This document shows, in pieces, positions 47,537-59,672 of a stretch of 64,000 nucleotides of DNA. The notes under the pieces were generated by a model that made no database searches, was not told the origin of the DNA, and worked only from the letters and a program-made list of their open reading frames with translations. A program made the position numbers and the translations under genes. This stretch comes from Cololabis saira (Eukaryota > Chordata > Actinopteri > Beloniformes > Belonidae): positions 24,251,501 to 24,315,500 of the forward strand of contig NC_084592.1 in NCBI RefSeq assembly GCF_033807715.1, in the 5' to 3' direction. Position 1 is the first letter of the stretch. Each line of letters opens with the position of its first letter.

Positions 47537-48789
47537 GCTTGATTTATGCTTCTGAGTAGCAGTGATACAAATAGCAACACATATGGCACCTACACCGTCA
47601 CTTGGATTTATACTTATGTGTTAGTTGCGTTTCAATTACCCCTAGATTTGTGCAAAACCCAAATATTGAAAAATAAAAACCTGTAATGAAAACGGCTCTA
47701 ATTAGAAAAAAAATTGCAAAAACCTTTTTATGCTTTCAGGAGGTGTTTTTTTTTTTAGGCAATTCGATAATCCACTTGCAAAAGTGGAAATGTTTTTTTT
47801 CTTTTCTATGTCTCTGGCGGCGCTGGATGTAATGTGGCATCAATCTAAGGAAATGAAAATCTCTTTTCAACCTGTTTTTGGTCTCATTAATGCGAGTTGT
47901 CCTGTAACACAACTTAATCATTATGCATTGCATAAGGGCTTTGCCTCTGAATAATCATTTGCATGATCATCCGCTGCATTTATCGCCTGACTATTTTCTG
48001 GACAGCAGGAGCAGCAATCACATTAATTTGTCAAAGACTAAGGATGGTTTTGTCCATCTTCTTCAACGTTGAGATTTAGTTTTTTGTTGTTTTAAAGAGA
48101 AGTCTCGGAGGACGAGCTACGGAGAGTGCACTTTCACCTTTATCAGAAACTCAGATTCAATTTTCTTTGGCACAAAAGTGTAACGGAAACGTGACAATTG
48201 TTTGCGTCACTATAATTGCACCACCAACCTTTTTCTGTTCTTAGGCATCATGGCGCACATGTGCTAAGTTTTCTTGCATTTACTCCCTGTTTGTAGATCA
48301 GACACAACAACAGAACAAATAAAGTATATTTTACGTGATTTTACAGGGCGTTTGCCAAGTTGGTCTTACAGTCTAGGCATGTTTCCATTTAGTCTAGGAA
48401 GAAGTCCTCAAAAAAGGCTTTAGTTTTCGAGATACCCCTACCCGAGGTAGAACCAACCACAATAATGATTTTTATTATCTTTAGGGTCTCCTATTAGTTA
48501 AATTGGATGTTGGGGTTTTTGATTTTGGGGGGAAATTTGTTTTTTAGCCTCTTCTTTAGAACTACTTCAAACCCTGAAAAGGGGCCAAATTGGGCCAGTT
48601 CGAATAGGGGAAAAGTGGGAAAAAAAGCCCATAACTTGAGAATGCTCACTCTTTTCTGCATCAAACTTGCTGGGGTATGAACCAGTTGGCTGTCCACCAT
48701 CATCAAACAGTCAGAAAATGATTTACCTGAGAAAATAGTGAAATACAGTACTGTAATCATACCTTTAGTTTAGGCGGAAATTGTACTTT
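47537..48789. other. No gene seen; candidate conserved noncoding block
   Basis: 47885-48035 is unique, AT-rich sequence with TTATGCATTGCATAA and the octamer-like ATTTGCAT, in the style of POU/homeodomain-bound enhancers. No coding exon recognised. Confidence 0.4.
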
Positions 48790-48880
48790 TTGGTAGGTCC
48801 TTATGTATGAAAATAAACCCGTTCATTGATATCATGCCTTATAGTGCGATGCGCCTTATGGTCCGCAAAATATGGTAGTA
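48790..48880. mobile_element. Fragment of the GGCGCAC MITE family
   Basis: AAATAAACCCGTTCATTGAT followed by GCCTTATAGTGCGATGCGCC and TTATGGTCCGCAAAATATGG matches the right end of the element at 22692-23399. Only this end is present. Confidence 0.7.
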
Positions 48881-49154
48881 TTTTTTAGAGAGTTTGTTGA
48901 GTCCCTTTCCTACAGCTTTTAGGCATTGATTGAAGTGTTAGAACAAAAAACAGCAATATCATTAAAAACCTCCTAAAGAGCTACATTCACTGTTACTTTG
49001 GTCCATGTACTGTATCAGGGAATGACCTCCTAAAGCCACTTTTGTACATATGTTGCACAACACCAACTGCAGGAAACACTCAGAGGTCTCGAACGGGTCA
49101 ACGTTATCCAAGTAGCACGATGGAGGCCATTGGTGCAGTAGAGTTTGGAGCATT

Positions 49155-49345
49155 ATTAGGGCTCGAGCACTTACAGTGCGAAGGCCCTATTGTATCTGTA
49201 GGAATTCTTTATTCTTTATCCTTCTGACGAAATGAGGGCCTTTTTGCAACATGCAAGTCATACAAGCGCTTCCACTGCAGCACGCCTGAACGTGCACAAG
49301 GGTGCGAGGGCCCGTTCATCGCTGCTTACAGCTTTCATTTTTTAT
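49155..49345. repeat. Teleost dispersed repeat (GGGCTCGAGCAC type)
   Basis: TTAGGGCTCGAGCAC and GTGCGAAGGCCCTATTG at the left and GTGCGAGGGCCCGTTCATCG with CTGCTTACAGC at the right are words I recall from an abundant fish repeat. This copy looks internally deleted. Confidence 0.45.
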
Positions 49346-50835
49346 TTTATTTGTAACGCTTGGTAACAGGCAAACCATCATTACTGAACATCGACAGCGG
49401 TTTTGATGAAACATGCGATTTCATCAAGATTACGTTGTTCCGTACGACAGAGTGATTTAAGCGGTGAACCACTGGGGAGATGAGGCAATGACCTTGGGAA
49501 TGACGCCTTCATCTCAGTTGTCCCCTGTGTATTTTTTTTCTTCCACATACTGTGCCGTCATATCTTCAAATTTATGTTCAAAACGTTCAGATGAATCCAT
49601 TCTTAATAAGCAGAACTGAGCAATTTGTCATGCATTTCCACCATGAAAGGTTTGTTTCAGCAAGGGAATTTTAAAAGAAAAAAAAAACCTCTCTCTGCTT
49701 CTGTCATTCTGCCTACTAACACATGTGCCGACATAAGTGCCCATACATGCAAAATGATGTTTGTAAAATCTGAAAAGCTTATTTCTGGGAAAGCCATCTG
49801 ATATCTGTTTCTGTCATTACCATGATAATTGGCACTTTACTGCACAGAATAAGAGCCTGGTGGATTTCTATCGAATAATAACCTTTCCCTCAAAAACTGG
49901 AGATGTGTACCAGGTGGTGCACAGTAATTCATCTTCTTTTCTATAAGATTTGATTTTGACTTGATTTGTCAGGAAATAAATATCCCTATTTTTGTGGTAT
50001 AATGAAATCAGATGGCAATGAATGAGTAATGGAAAACATATCATGTGTGATATGAAAGGAAATTGTATGAATCATTAAAAACAATTCTTGGGAATTATAT
50101 TGGTAACATTTCCAAAGGCTTTCATGACTTTCATCAAGCGGGAGTGATTCATAATAATGGGTGTGTATGTGTGTTTTGCAGTGACAGAGACGAGCGCTTA
50201 ACTCCAGCCGTGATGATACTCGGTTTCACACTGTTTGTTCTTCTGCTCTCCTGGCTGACAGCCATACAAATTTCCACTTTGCAAAGATTTTTTTTCACTG
50301 TCACAGCCAATAAAATACTGTCTTGTAGCCCTACCTGAGGTCTATTTTGTATTTCTGTTTCTTTCATACAAAAACTATTGTTTTCTTTCTCTTTTTCTTT
50401 TCTACAACTGACTTTGATTCACACATGCAGGTTCAGGGGATGGTCATGACCTTGTTATGGTGTAACCATAACCTCAATTTAAATGACAAAATCATGATCC
50501 AAAACAATACAAAACTGTAACTTTTAATGATAATTGATAAAAACATCTTTCATTCCATTATTACTTCCATTATTACTTATTGCTTGGTCAGTAGCCTTTG
50601 ACTGTTCTTAGTGTTGTTATGGAGCATAAATATGTCTTAAACAGACGCCATGGCACCGTAGCCAAATGCTCTCTGTTGGTAATTCCACTGCAGCAGCGCA
50701 TGTCACTATGGTAACCTTGATAATGGAGGGGGGACAATATTAATATTTTTATTCATTAGACAGACAAATTAATCTGTTGTAAAATAAATGATTCGGCTAA
50801 AAAGCATGAAAGACTGCTTAGAAATTTACAATGGT
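49346..50835. other. No gene seen
   Basis: Mostly unique sequence. 49790-50010 is repeat-free and might be conserved noncoding DNA. The short frame at 50063-50338 has a hydrophobic stretch but no family match. Confidence 0.4.
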
Positions 50836-50840
50836 CTTTT

Positions 50841-50881
50841 TATTACTACTACTATTACTACTACTATTACTACTACTACTC
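50841..50881. repeat. (TAC)n/(TAT)n short tandem repeat
   Basis: About 13 trinucleotides, mainly TAC with interspersed TAT. Confidence 0.9.
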
Positions 50882-51031
50882 ATTTAGGAGATGCTTTTAT
50901 CCAAAGCGACTTACATCTGAGAGAACAACACAAGCACAAAATCACATAGGAGGGTACAGCTGGATAAGTGCTGGTCAGACTGCTGAGAGTCTAGTTGGAC
51001 ACAGTTGCTGTCACACCAGTGCTAGACTATC

Positions 51032-51109
<78 letters not shown>

Positions 51110-51245
51110 AAAGCTACATCTAAAAGTGCATGCAGCTCCTAGATGCAGAAGTGCTTGAGTCTTTAGCTTGCTCTTAAAAGTAGGTACAGACCCTGCGGAT
51201 CGGACAGAGTTTGGTAGGTCGTTCCACCATCGGGGAATTATTGAA
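50882..51245. repeat. Dispersed repeat, copy 2, interrupted by (TA)n
   Basis: CATTTAGGAGATGCTTTTAT, CCAAAGCGACTTACA and GGTAGGTCGTTCCACCATCG occur in the same order as in 25141-25640. The (TA)n tract at 51038-51107 splits it. Confidence 0.6.
51038..51107. repeat. (TA)n microsatellite
   Basis: About 35 TA dinucleotides inside a dispersed repeat. Confidence 0.97.
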
Positions 51246-51304
51246 TTCAATTAATTTTTTTGGTCATTCTGAAGAAAGCCAAAGAGATCATTCGTCTGGG
51301 GGAA

Positions 51305-51321
51305 GAGAGAGAGAGAGAGAC

Positions 51322-51374
<53 letters not shown>

Positions 51375-51428
51375 GACAGACAGACAGACAGAGACAGAGA
51401 CAGATAGAGACAGACAGAGAGAGAGAGA
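51305..51428. repeat. (GA)n and (GACA)n tract
   Basis: A GA run passes into a long GACA tetranucleotide array and back to GA. The Thr/Asp/Arg/Gln-rich and Ser/Leu/Cys-rich open frames across it are artefacts of the repeat. Confidence 0.95.
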
Positions 51429-52039
51429 AATGGCACCAGAAGGATCTGTAAATGGGCAAAACCAAAATAAACATACAATGTTTTCAGTGGAATTCTCTGA
51501 AGGCTCAGCTGGTGTCCATGTCTGGATTGACCTGCTTTTTTTCTGTTTTACAGCAGTGCAAACAACCCCGGTGCAGTCGGAGATGGTATGGTAGCCCATT
51601 AAATCAACGTAGATGGGATTCGTGTTTGCTTTTCTGGTTTCGCGGATGCAGCAAAAGTGATGATGAGAACCACTAACAGTAAATGTGTATGTCTTCTCTG
51701 AGCTTTGACCGCTTGTTGTGTTGGTTGGTAACATGGTTTTTTGATGACATACAAGGGCAACGTAGCAAAGACACGCAGGTCACGAGTGGCAGCCATGACA
51801 CACTTGCATATGAACTATAATCAGCAGCACAGCCTTCACGAAATCAGTTGTTCACAGACAACACTGACTTAACAATGCACTAAAAAGTGTAGTAAATAAA
51901 GGTCATCTCTTGAATCCTGTCATGATTGAGGCGTTTGAAAATACCTTATATGATGTCGTTGTAACAACCCTCTTAATTAAGCGCTCAGTGTGGATTGTAG
52001 TGAAATCATTATCACTTGCATGCACTTGTGTTGTAACTC

Positions 52040-52335
52040 TGTACCTGGAGTTACAACCAAACACGGTAAGGCAGCGTTCAGCTTTTATGCTCCTCATGCT
52101 CCTCACCTGTGGAACAAACTCCCTGAATGCACTTCAAGTCAATGTTGAAAACCTCTTTATTTGCTGCACTACAACCTCTATTTTTTCATTTGTTTTATTC
52201 TTTTTAACATATGTCTGTCCATCTTTAATTTCTACTTTTAGATTCTTCTTTTTTTTTAAGATCTTTTTATGTAAATCACTTTGAATTGTCTTGTACATGA
52301 AATTTGTTATACACATAAACTTGCCTAGCCTTGAT
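52040..52335 (+). mobile_element. L2-like LINE 3' end
   Basis: Across frames it reads APHLWNKLP near 52090, the LWNxLP block of the L2 ORF2 C-terminus, then decayed sequence and a 3' end AAATCACTTTGAATTGTC with ATACACATAAACTTGCC. The fragment is 5'-truncated and non-functional. Confidence 0.65.
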
Positions 52336-54239
52336 TTAGTGTATTATTAACAATAATCCCAGAGTAGAAATGAATGTTGCAGTGGTCGTTGTTCTTCGTT
52401 TTATGTTAGTCGTATTTTTGGAGCCACTTCCTTTCCCTTTTGTAAACACTTTCTTTTGGTTATTTTGCATCCCGTGCTAACCTCCATAGTTGCAATTTTA
52501 TCATAGTTGTACATACTCTAAAGAACATTTGTTTCTGTTCAGTTGGCATATAAAAACAGCTGGCATCTGTAGCTCCCGTCCTGGACCACTTGCAACGACT
52601 AGCATCATAAAATGTGTCAAAAGACGGCAAGATAATGACTTACAAATGCATATGTCCATTACCAGAACCTTTACAAGAGCACATGGCAGCAATATTATCC
52701 TTTCAAAAGTCCCAATTATCACTATCTACTGTGTCCTTTTGTCACCAAGAGCTCCATATATATGTTAATTTATTTAAATCATTTAATCTAAAGTTTGATT
52801 GGCAAAGTTCTTTGTCATCTCAAAGTGGTTAAACTTATCATTTGTGCATTTCTCCTCATCTTTCATTGCTTTCGCCTTTTCTGATATACAATAAAACATC
52901 TTTTTAGATTATAGTTTGCAGAGTGTTGCGTGTGCTTGTCTCTGCATTATTAACTAAAGTGCGTCTTTTAATCTTCCATGCTGCCTCTTGTGTACTGCTC
53001 CAGGGGTCATCTTTTGAACTAAAATATAAAATATCTACTATCTTTGTGTGTCAAGCTTCACAATTGTTTTACCTGCCTTCACAGAATCTATTTCTGACCT
53101 CTTTTCTTAAAAGGAACAGAGGTGAAGTGCCCAAAGAGAGTTTGGTTTGTATTAATCACGCCGACTGTGTCTGGTTTACTGACTGAACCACAGGGATTTA
53201 TCCGGGAGACACCAGGCATCTAAATGACAGCTGCAGTATCTAACATTGATCCAGCAGCCACAAGAAAAAGACACCGAATGCTACCCAGGGTAAAAATTGC
53301 ACATGATTTCAACATCTTTGAAAAGATAACACAGATTTGATTGCAATTCTTCATAGAAGAACAGTAAATAAAATACATCTGAAACGCTCTCTGTGTTTGA
53401 TACATGACAGAGAAAAAATGTTTTCTAACCAACCAGTCAACCAGCCACATGAATATCTTAAGCATTAGCGAAGAATATGAAATGTAGTATTTTGAAAATG
53501 CCAAGTATATAAAAATGAGCCTTTTTCATCCTCTGTGAGGCTGGAGGCATGCTAGCTGCAGATGCTGACTGACAAATCTCAGATCAGCTCAAATTTACTG
53601 CCCTAATGGGGCTAACAGAGGGGTTTGATCTTTTTTTTTTTTTACTTTACTGCAGAGATGTGAAATTACTAACACATGCTTTGTAGTAAAAATGTCATTT
53701 CTCTTCCAGTTGTGAAGATAGTTACCAGTTGCTATACCAGTTTAACCAACACCTTTCTCTTTATTATGATGCTTCTGGGACGGGATTGTTAATGGGATAA
53801 AGGCTGCCACCAGTGCATCCATTAATCCCAGTTATATATGATCCATGTTTGTTAAACCACCAAGTAAAAACTGTGGTAAGTATTTGCACGTTTAGCATCA
53901 GATATCATTATGTAAACCCAGGCAGTTTAGTGTCACTGGGGCATTCAGTCTATAGATACTGCACAGCACCTTTATCATTGGTGTTTTTTTCCTCTCTCAT
54001 AAATTGTTATTTAATTTTCTTTTCTAGAGGGATACATCCTTTTTTAAGACATGACTTAAAACCATTGCCGCCCTGTCCTTGATTTGATTAATGATAGTGA
54101 ACCTAAAAAAACTGGAGCCTTTTCGCCGTGCATGCACCGTATGTCAGAGGCGGCAGCCAGCTGCAGGATATTGTGTGGAAACAACAAAAATAGTGTAAAA
54201 TGAAATGTTTGTGTGTATTTTCATTTTAATGGATATTTT
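52336..54239. other. No gene seen
   Basis: AT-rich sequence. A T-run lies at 53630-53645. The short frames show no family features. Confidence 0.5.
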
Positions 54240-54367
54240 TCAATTATATTTTTGTCGTTATTATTTTTTAAATCGTATAAATGATGTTTCAAGCGCTCAT
54301 GTGGGGCCCCCGGTGGCTTGGGGGCCCTAAGCAGCAGCTGGGTCCCTTATGCCTTGGGCTGGTCCTG
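54240..54367. mobile_element. Probable right end of a hAT-like element
   Basis: GGGGCCCCCGGTGGCTTGGG, then GGCCCTAAGCAGCAGC and a terminus GGGCTGGTCCTG, whose inverse starts CAGGACCAGCCC. The word set is known to me from fish hAT ends. The left boundary is not visible; the start given is approximate. Confidence 0.45.
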
Positions 54368-54525
54368 GTTTGTGGTTATCCACAACGATATGACTATTGA
54401 TTTGACCACAATCAATTCACCGAGCGTCCACAGGCTGACAGCTCTGGCTTCAGTCCTCTCAGTCGGTGATCAGCCCTCTGACCCCGCACTACAGCAGCTG
54501 TTCTAAATCATGGCTCACATTAATC

Positions 54526-54750
54526 TAGTGGTCTTCATTCCTGGTCCTCGAGAGCCACTGTCCTGCATGTTTTAGATGTTTCCCTGCATTAACACACACT
54601 GAAACAACTGACTGTGTCATTAAAAGACTTGTGTTGACCTTGACGACCAGCTGATGACAGCTATTAATTAAAATCAGAAATGTTGATGCAGGGAAACGTC
54701 TAAAAAAATGCAGGACAGTGGCTCTCGAGGACCAGGAATGAAGACCACTG
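54526..54750. mobile_element. hAT MITE, same family as 7809-8033
   Basis: The arms TAGTGGTCTTCATTCCTGG and CCAGGAATGAAGACCACTG are inverted repeats and stay complementary through GTCCTCGAGAGCCACTGTCC. The flanking 8 bp match at only 5 positions, so the duplication has decayed. 225 bp, the same length as the copy at 7809-8033. Confidence 0.8.
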
Positions 54751-56549
54751 CTCTTATCCATGAAAGTGGTCCCACCTGAAATGCAGCGCTGCTGTTTGGA
54801 AGAATCCCAGAAGCACTGAACTGTCTGGTCCGCTCTGTTAAAGATATGCGCCAAGTCGGTTTTGGCAGTCTGCCATGTCCGCTTACAGACTGGGCTGGCA
54901 GGAAGTCAGACACAAGAATGACATAGGGCGTCAGATTGATTTTCAAAATAAGACACACAAGTGGGCTCTGACTGGCACATTTTATCATACTGTATATTGA
55001 CATTACGGAGGCTGCAGGTTACAATTCAGAGGATTTCAGAAGAGATTTCAAACATATATGAGAAAAGATTAATTTTAGAAGACAAAAATACTACTTTATT
55101 TGACCCACCAATCCTTATAATAAGGGGAGTAGTAAAAAGGGACAAGAAATCAAGCAGATTACCATGTGAGTCTCTCACGATGTTAAAACTTTGGGGTAAC
55201 CTTGACCGCAGCCAAATAGGAAGTGCTGGAAGCCCTCGGCATCTGATCACTGCAGGTGGGACCCGAGGTTGCTCTGAAGACGGAGCAGAACTGCAGTGCA
55301 GCCAGACTGAGGGACTTCTGCTCCAAGTGTGACCCGGGGATGACAGTGTTGCCCTTTCAATCCTTGGAGCATACATTTTATTCTCTGAGACGCTGTGTAG
55401 CATTTCTGTGATGAAGGGAGAACAGCTCGGGGGACTCTGCATATTAACTCACTCTACAAACACTGAACAGAGAAATTATGCAAACTATGTTTTTAGTCTT
55501 TGACATGTTTTGGGCAGCTATTGTCTTATAAATGTAACATGTTTCAGGGCAAACTTCTGAATTTGCTTTACTGTCATTTTGAATAGACTTTGCCTGAAAA
55601 GACTTAAGTGTTGTGAATGTAACTAGAAAGACTCCAGTGTGGCAAAGAATATTTGGCCTGCACATGGCCTTGACTCAAGCGTGACTGTCACTCGGCCGCA
55701 TTTCCACAAGACACGCTGACCTTCACAACATTTGCCATAATCTTTGTTGAAATTTTTTTATGGAAATTGGTCCAAATCTGGTCCATTCAACAAATGCCAT
55801 AACACATGTTTGGCCCAGCTCATGATCTTGGCGCCACAACACTTTCCATCGCTCTAATCAAGCCATAAATGCCAAAATGAGTCCAGATTAGGTAGAAATG
55901 TGTCTGCTGTCTGGGATGCCAGTTATAATTATTTCAATATTCTCCCTGGTTTAAATAGTAATATCAAAATAATATCACCTTTGGTTATTGCAGCAGCAGC
56001 TGGGGGGTTTAACAACAATAGAGGCCGGTGGTGCCTATGCATTATCATTTACCATTTAGAAATGACGACGAAAATATGGTCTGTGGTGGTGATGGCATGT
56101 GCCTATAAATTATTTAAGTTAAAAGTATAAAAAAAGAGTGCCTGGAAGCAGTTCAGTGCAACAAACCTTTCCTATGTACACCATTACTCTGTGAATGTGA
56201 CAACGGGTGTAGGGGAGTTATGAGGAGGATGGATAAACATCAGTTTGAATTGTGCACTATGTAGTAAGATAAACGCTATTGAAATATTTATAACTGCTGA
56301 TAAGTGAAACAGCTTGAAGCGATGTTTTTGCAATTATTCAATGGAGATTTATCAAAAAGATGCAGCAGACCCTTAAGAGGAGATCATGTTTTTGAGTCCG
56401 CTGACCTGCACTCAGTGAAACACCTGGAGATGATCTAAGGTACATTAACTTCTGTGTGGAAATTTCTACCAGAACAACGAGGTTATTCCCTAATAATAAT
56501 AATAATCCCTGAAACAGTGTCCCAAAGGAGGTGCTGAACAAAAATAATT
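54751..56549. other. No gene seen
   Basis: Overlapping open frames at 54961-55442 on both strands have no recognised domain or splice context. A short AAT repeat is near 56490-56505. Confidence 0.45.
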
Positions 56550-56554
56550 AAGGA

Positions 56555-57580
56555 TTCATGAAAGGAAACAATGAGTTACTCAAAAGGGTGCAGACAGATC
56601 TAAAAGTAAAACTATCCAAGAGGAAGGAGGTTTACAAGAAGAAGGTGCAGAGCATGGTTCAGCAGAGTATTATGCAGGATGTATGCTCAGGGATGAAAAA
56701 GATGACAAGCTCTAAGGAGGAGGGATCAGACTTATGGAAGCATGGACAGAACAAATGAGCTGAGCAGTTTTCCTCCACACTCTCCACACTCTCTTCCCCT
56801 ACAGCCCGCCACAAAGACCTCACACCCTCCCTGAACCCAGATTTCCTCTCACAACCCTGGAGTCTCGACCTGCATATTGAATTGGACCTAAACACAGCTT
56901 TACCAACATCTTTCTCTTCAGTGGGACATATGAAAAACCCCTCCCTCCTGTTATCTCCAGCAGTCAGTGAGTTGGCAGGCTAGAAAGATTGAAGGAGAAC
57001 CAGGCTGCAGGTCCAGATGGCACCAACCCTGGGGAAGTGAACGCCTATAAATAACAGCTATGTGGGACTCTACAGCACCTCTTCAACCTGGGTCTGAGAC
57101 AGGAGCATGTTCCAGCACTTTGGAAGCCTAGCCTGAATCTAGCCTGATTTCCATTTTATGAAAAACTCCCCATCCGTCTCCTCTCAGCAACTACAGGCCT
57201 GTTTTTCCTAACATACCACATAATGAAAGTCCTGGAGAGACACTTAGTGGCCATGGAAGTCATCAAGTAAGTCTCTCTCAGCAACCCCTGGTGCTTACTG
57301 TCCTGGGGTTGGAGTTGGACGAAACCTGTCATTATCAGCCTGATTCTGCAAGCTGACACTAGTCTGAGATAGTTCAGAAAATACATGTTGGCATCTCCAC
57401 ATCTACCAGGATTATTCACTATGTAACAAACTGGACCGCAGTTTTCTGTCACAGATGAGCTGTGCATGTGAATGGGTGGAACATTTTCCCTGCAGTCATC
57501 AAGAAGCTTAACAAATTAATGAATAGGATTGGGTCCATCCTGGTGACTACTCTGGCACCACTAGCTCTAATTGGGGACTG
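56555..57580 (+). pseudogene. LINE ORF2 relic (region before and within RT)
   Basis: The first frame has VQTDLKVKLSKRKEVYKKKV then VCSGMKKMTSSKEEGS, matching the 'Y+RKLE...WxGMKTITG' linker before the RT domain of fish LINEs. Further on, a frame gives LSNYRPVFLTYHIMKVLERH-like sequence (57185-57250), the RT fingers motif, and near 57480 VIKKLNKLMNRIGSI, a C-terminal block. Many stops; heavily deleted in between. Confidence 0.6.
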
Positions 57581-59599
57581 CACAGCCCCTGCCTAAAATA
57601 CGGATCGAACAAAAGAAATATCTTCAATTTTTGACTCCACTGGGAATCGAACTAATGCAGAAGGTCTTCCCTGTCCACTGCTTTACCTTAAACATCACTT
57701 CTCTTTGCCAGGAGTCTGGACTCCAGAAACTGTATTGTATCCATTGTCAGTGGAATAGCCACAGTGTGCATTTAAAGCACTTATAATCTTGTTGAAATAC
57801 AAACTTTTGGACTCTGACATTTGTGCAAATGTTAAGTGTTATAAGTACCACCTAACATTATACAGAGCAGCCACAGAAGTGGCATTCATTGAATGAAGCG
57901 ACCTCCCTCAGAAGGAAAATTAAACCAAAACTGCTCATGCATCCTCAGTGACAGTCTACCTATCAAGCATTTGAAACAACCTCCATCCACAAGGGATGAT
58001 CCCTGCAACAAACTGGAACCTCACCGTTATCATAATTTCTTATGAAACAGAACTAACTGGGGAAGAAATGCAATCCCCAGAATATTCTGGGTCCATTCAG
58101 TGAAGGAACTCAAGAAAATTATTCGTTGGGATGGAAATAAAGCAGTTCTGCAATTCATTTAATCTTTTCAGATCCAGCCGCACTGTGTATTTTGTTACCA
58201 GACTCATTTCACTCAATAATAGATGAACAATATTGTTGTTCTCCTTTGCCGCCCATCCTCCCAGTGAGGGAAACAGATCCTAGAGGCATAAATGACTGAA
58301 ATATGACAGATTAAATCGTGTCACCCTTTGCCGATGCCTGTCTCTATCACATCTGCCCGTGTTCTTTCTACATTTTCGCTTCTTTTCTCCTCCTCTGGTC
58401 ATTGTGGGGTGATATCAGCCTACTAATTCAGATCAGGTTTAATCTGATTTGTCACCAGGCACTCAAAGTGGCACAAGTCACACCCTCCCTTCTTCCTCAT
58501 TGCCTCAATTTATCATGACCTTCCCAAAGCTCAGTCTAGCCAGTGTGTCTCATTATTGCACCATGGGATACTGACGCACACACAAAAACAGTAAAACATA
58601 TGCACACACAACTCGCGGATAATTAGCACATGCACTCGAGTACGAATAACACACCGCACATATCCTTCTGCTTTCTCCTCGTTTACGGATGCAGATGCAC
58701 ATACACTTGCATACAAAAGTGTCTGCAGAAGATCGGAGACTGACAGGAACTCTCCGGAGAGAAAAAGAAAAAGGTCTAAAAAGTGAAAAGACGACATGGA
58801 AGCTTCACAGATTTATGCAGACACACACTCAGAAGGGCACAAACACACACAAAAGGACATGAAACCTGGAGCAAAGCGAAAGTTGAATAAAACTGTGGCA
58901 TAAACAGCAGCACTTTGAATGGCTTTGAGAAGAAAGTGTTTTTGTGGTCTGAAACTCCAATGTCCATTGCAACGTTAGAGCAGAAACTATTTTTCAGATC
59001 AAGCTGATGAACAGTTTTGAAATACCTGTCCTCTGTTCAGGTTATATCCAGTCAGTACTTGTCAATCCTAAATATTCAGATAACACAAAGTATTTTAATT
59101 TACTTATTTTTATACTTTTTTGTTTCCTTGTGACATACACTCTTTAAGGCATTAAGATCCCTTTGTTTCAGTTAAAATAAAAAGGTTATTAATCAACAGC
59201 TGCATATCACACATTATTTTATTTTATTTTATTATGCCATGCCTTATCTACATCACATGTGAAATATCTTCCGCATTAACAGTTGATGCTTTCAAGTTGC
59301 TCTCTTTCCAGACATCTAATAATCTTTCCATATTTACAGACTTCTATTGTTACTGTAGATGTCATTTTCCAGAGTAATTCTTATAATTGTGGTTCATCTC
59401 TCCACTCGTCTCATTGCTGTGTGCACTTTTATGGACTCGGCTTGACTGCCTGTGACTGACACATGAAAGGCACAAAAGCAATGAGACACTTATTCAGATG
59501 CATCGCACTGAAACACAGAGCAGAAGATGAAATATGGCATAAGGTTTTCCTAAAAAGCATATATGCTTTGATGTGAGCACATTGGGAGCAGCAGTCCTG

Positions 59600-59602
<3 letters not shown>
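57581..59602. other. No gene seen
   Basis: No exon, RNA gene or clear repeat family recognised. Short CA-rich stretches lie near 58570-58610 and 58820-58850. Confidence 0.5.
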
Positions 59603-59667
<65 letters not shown>

Positions 59668-59672
59668 CGTGC
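59603..59672. repeat. (TG)n microsatellite
   Basis: About 30 TG dinucleotides ending in a few TGCG units. Confidence 0.96.

Noticed and set aside
51211..51734. Thr/Asp/Arg/Gln-rich and Ser/Leu/Cys-rich open frames
   Set aside because: Artefacts of the (GACA)n tract.
54961..55442. Paired open frames of 123 and 138 codons on opposite strands
   Set aside because: No domain, no signal or membrane pattern and no splice context.
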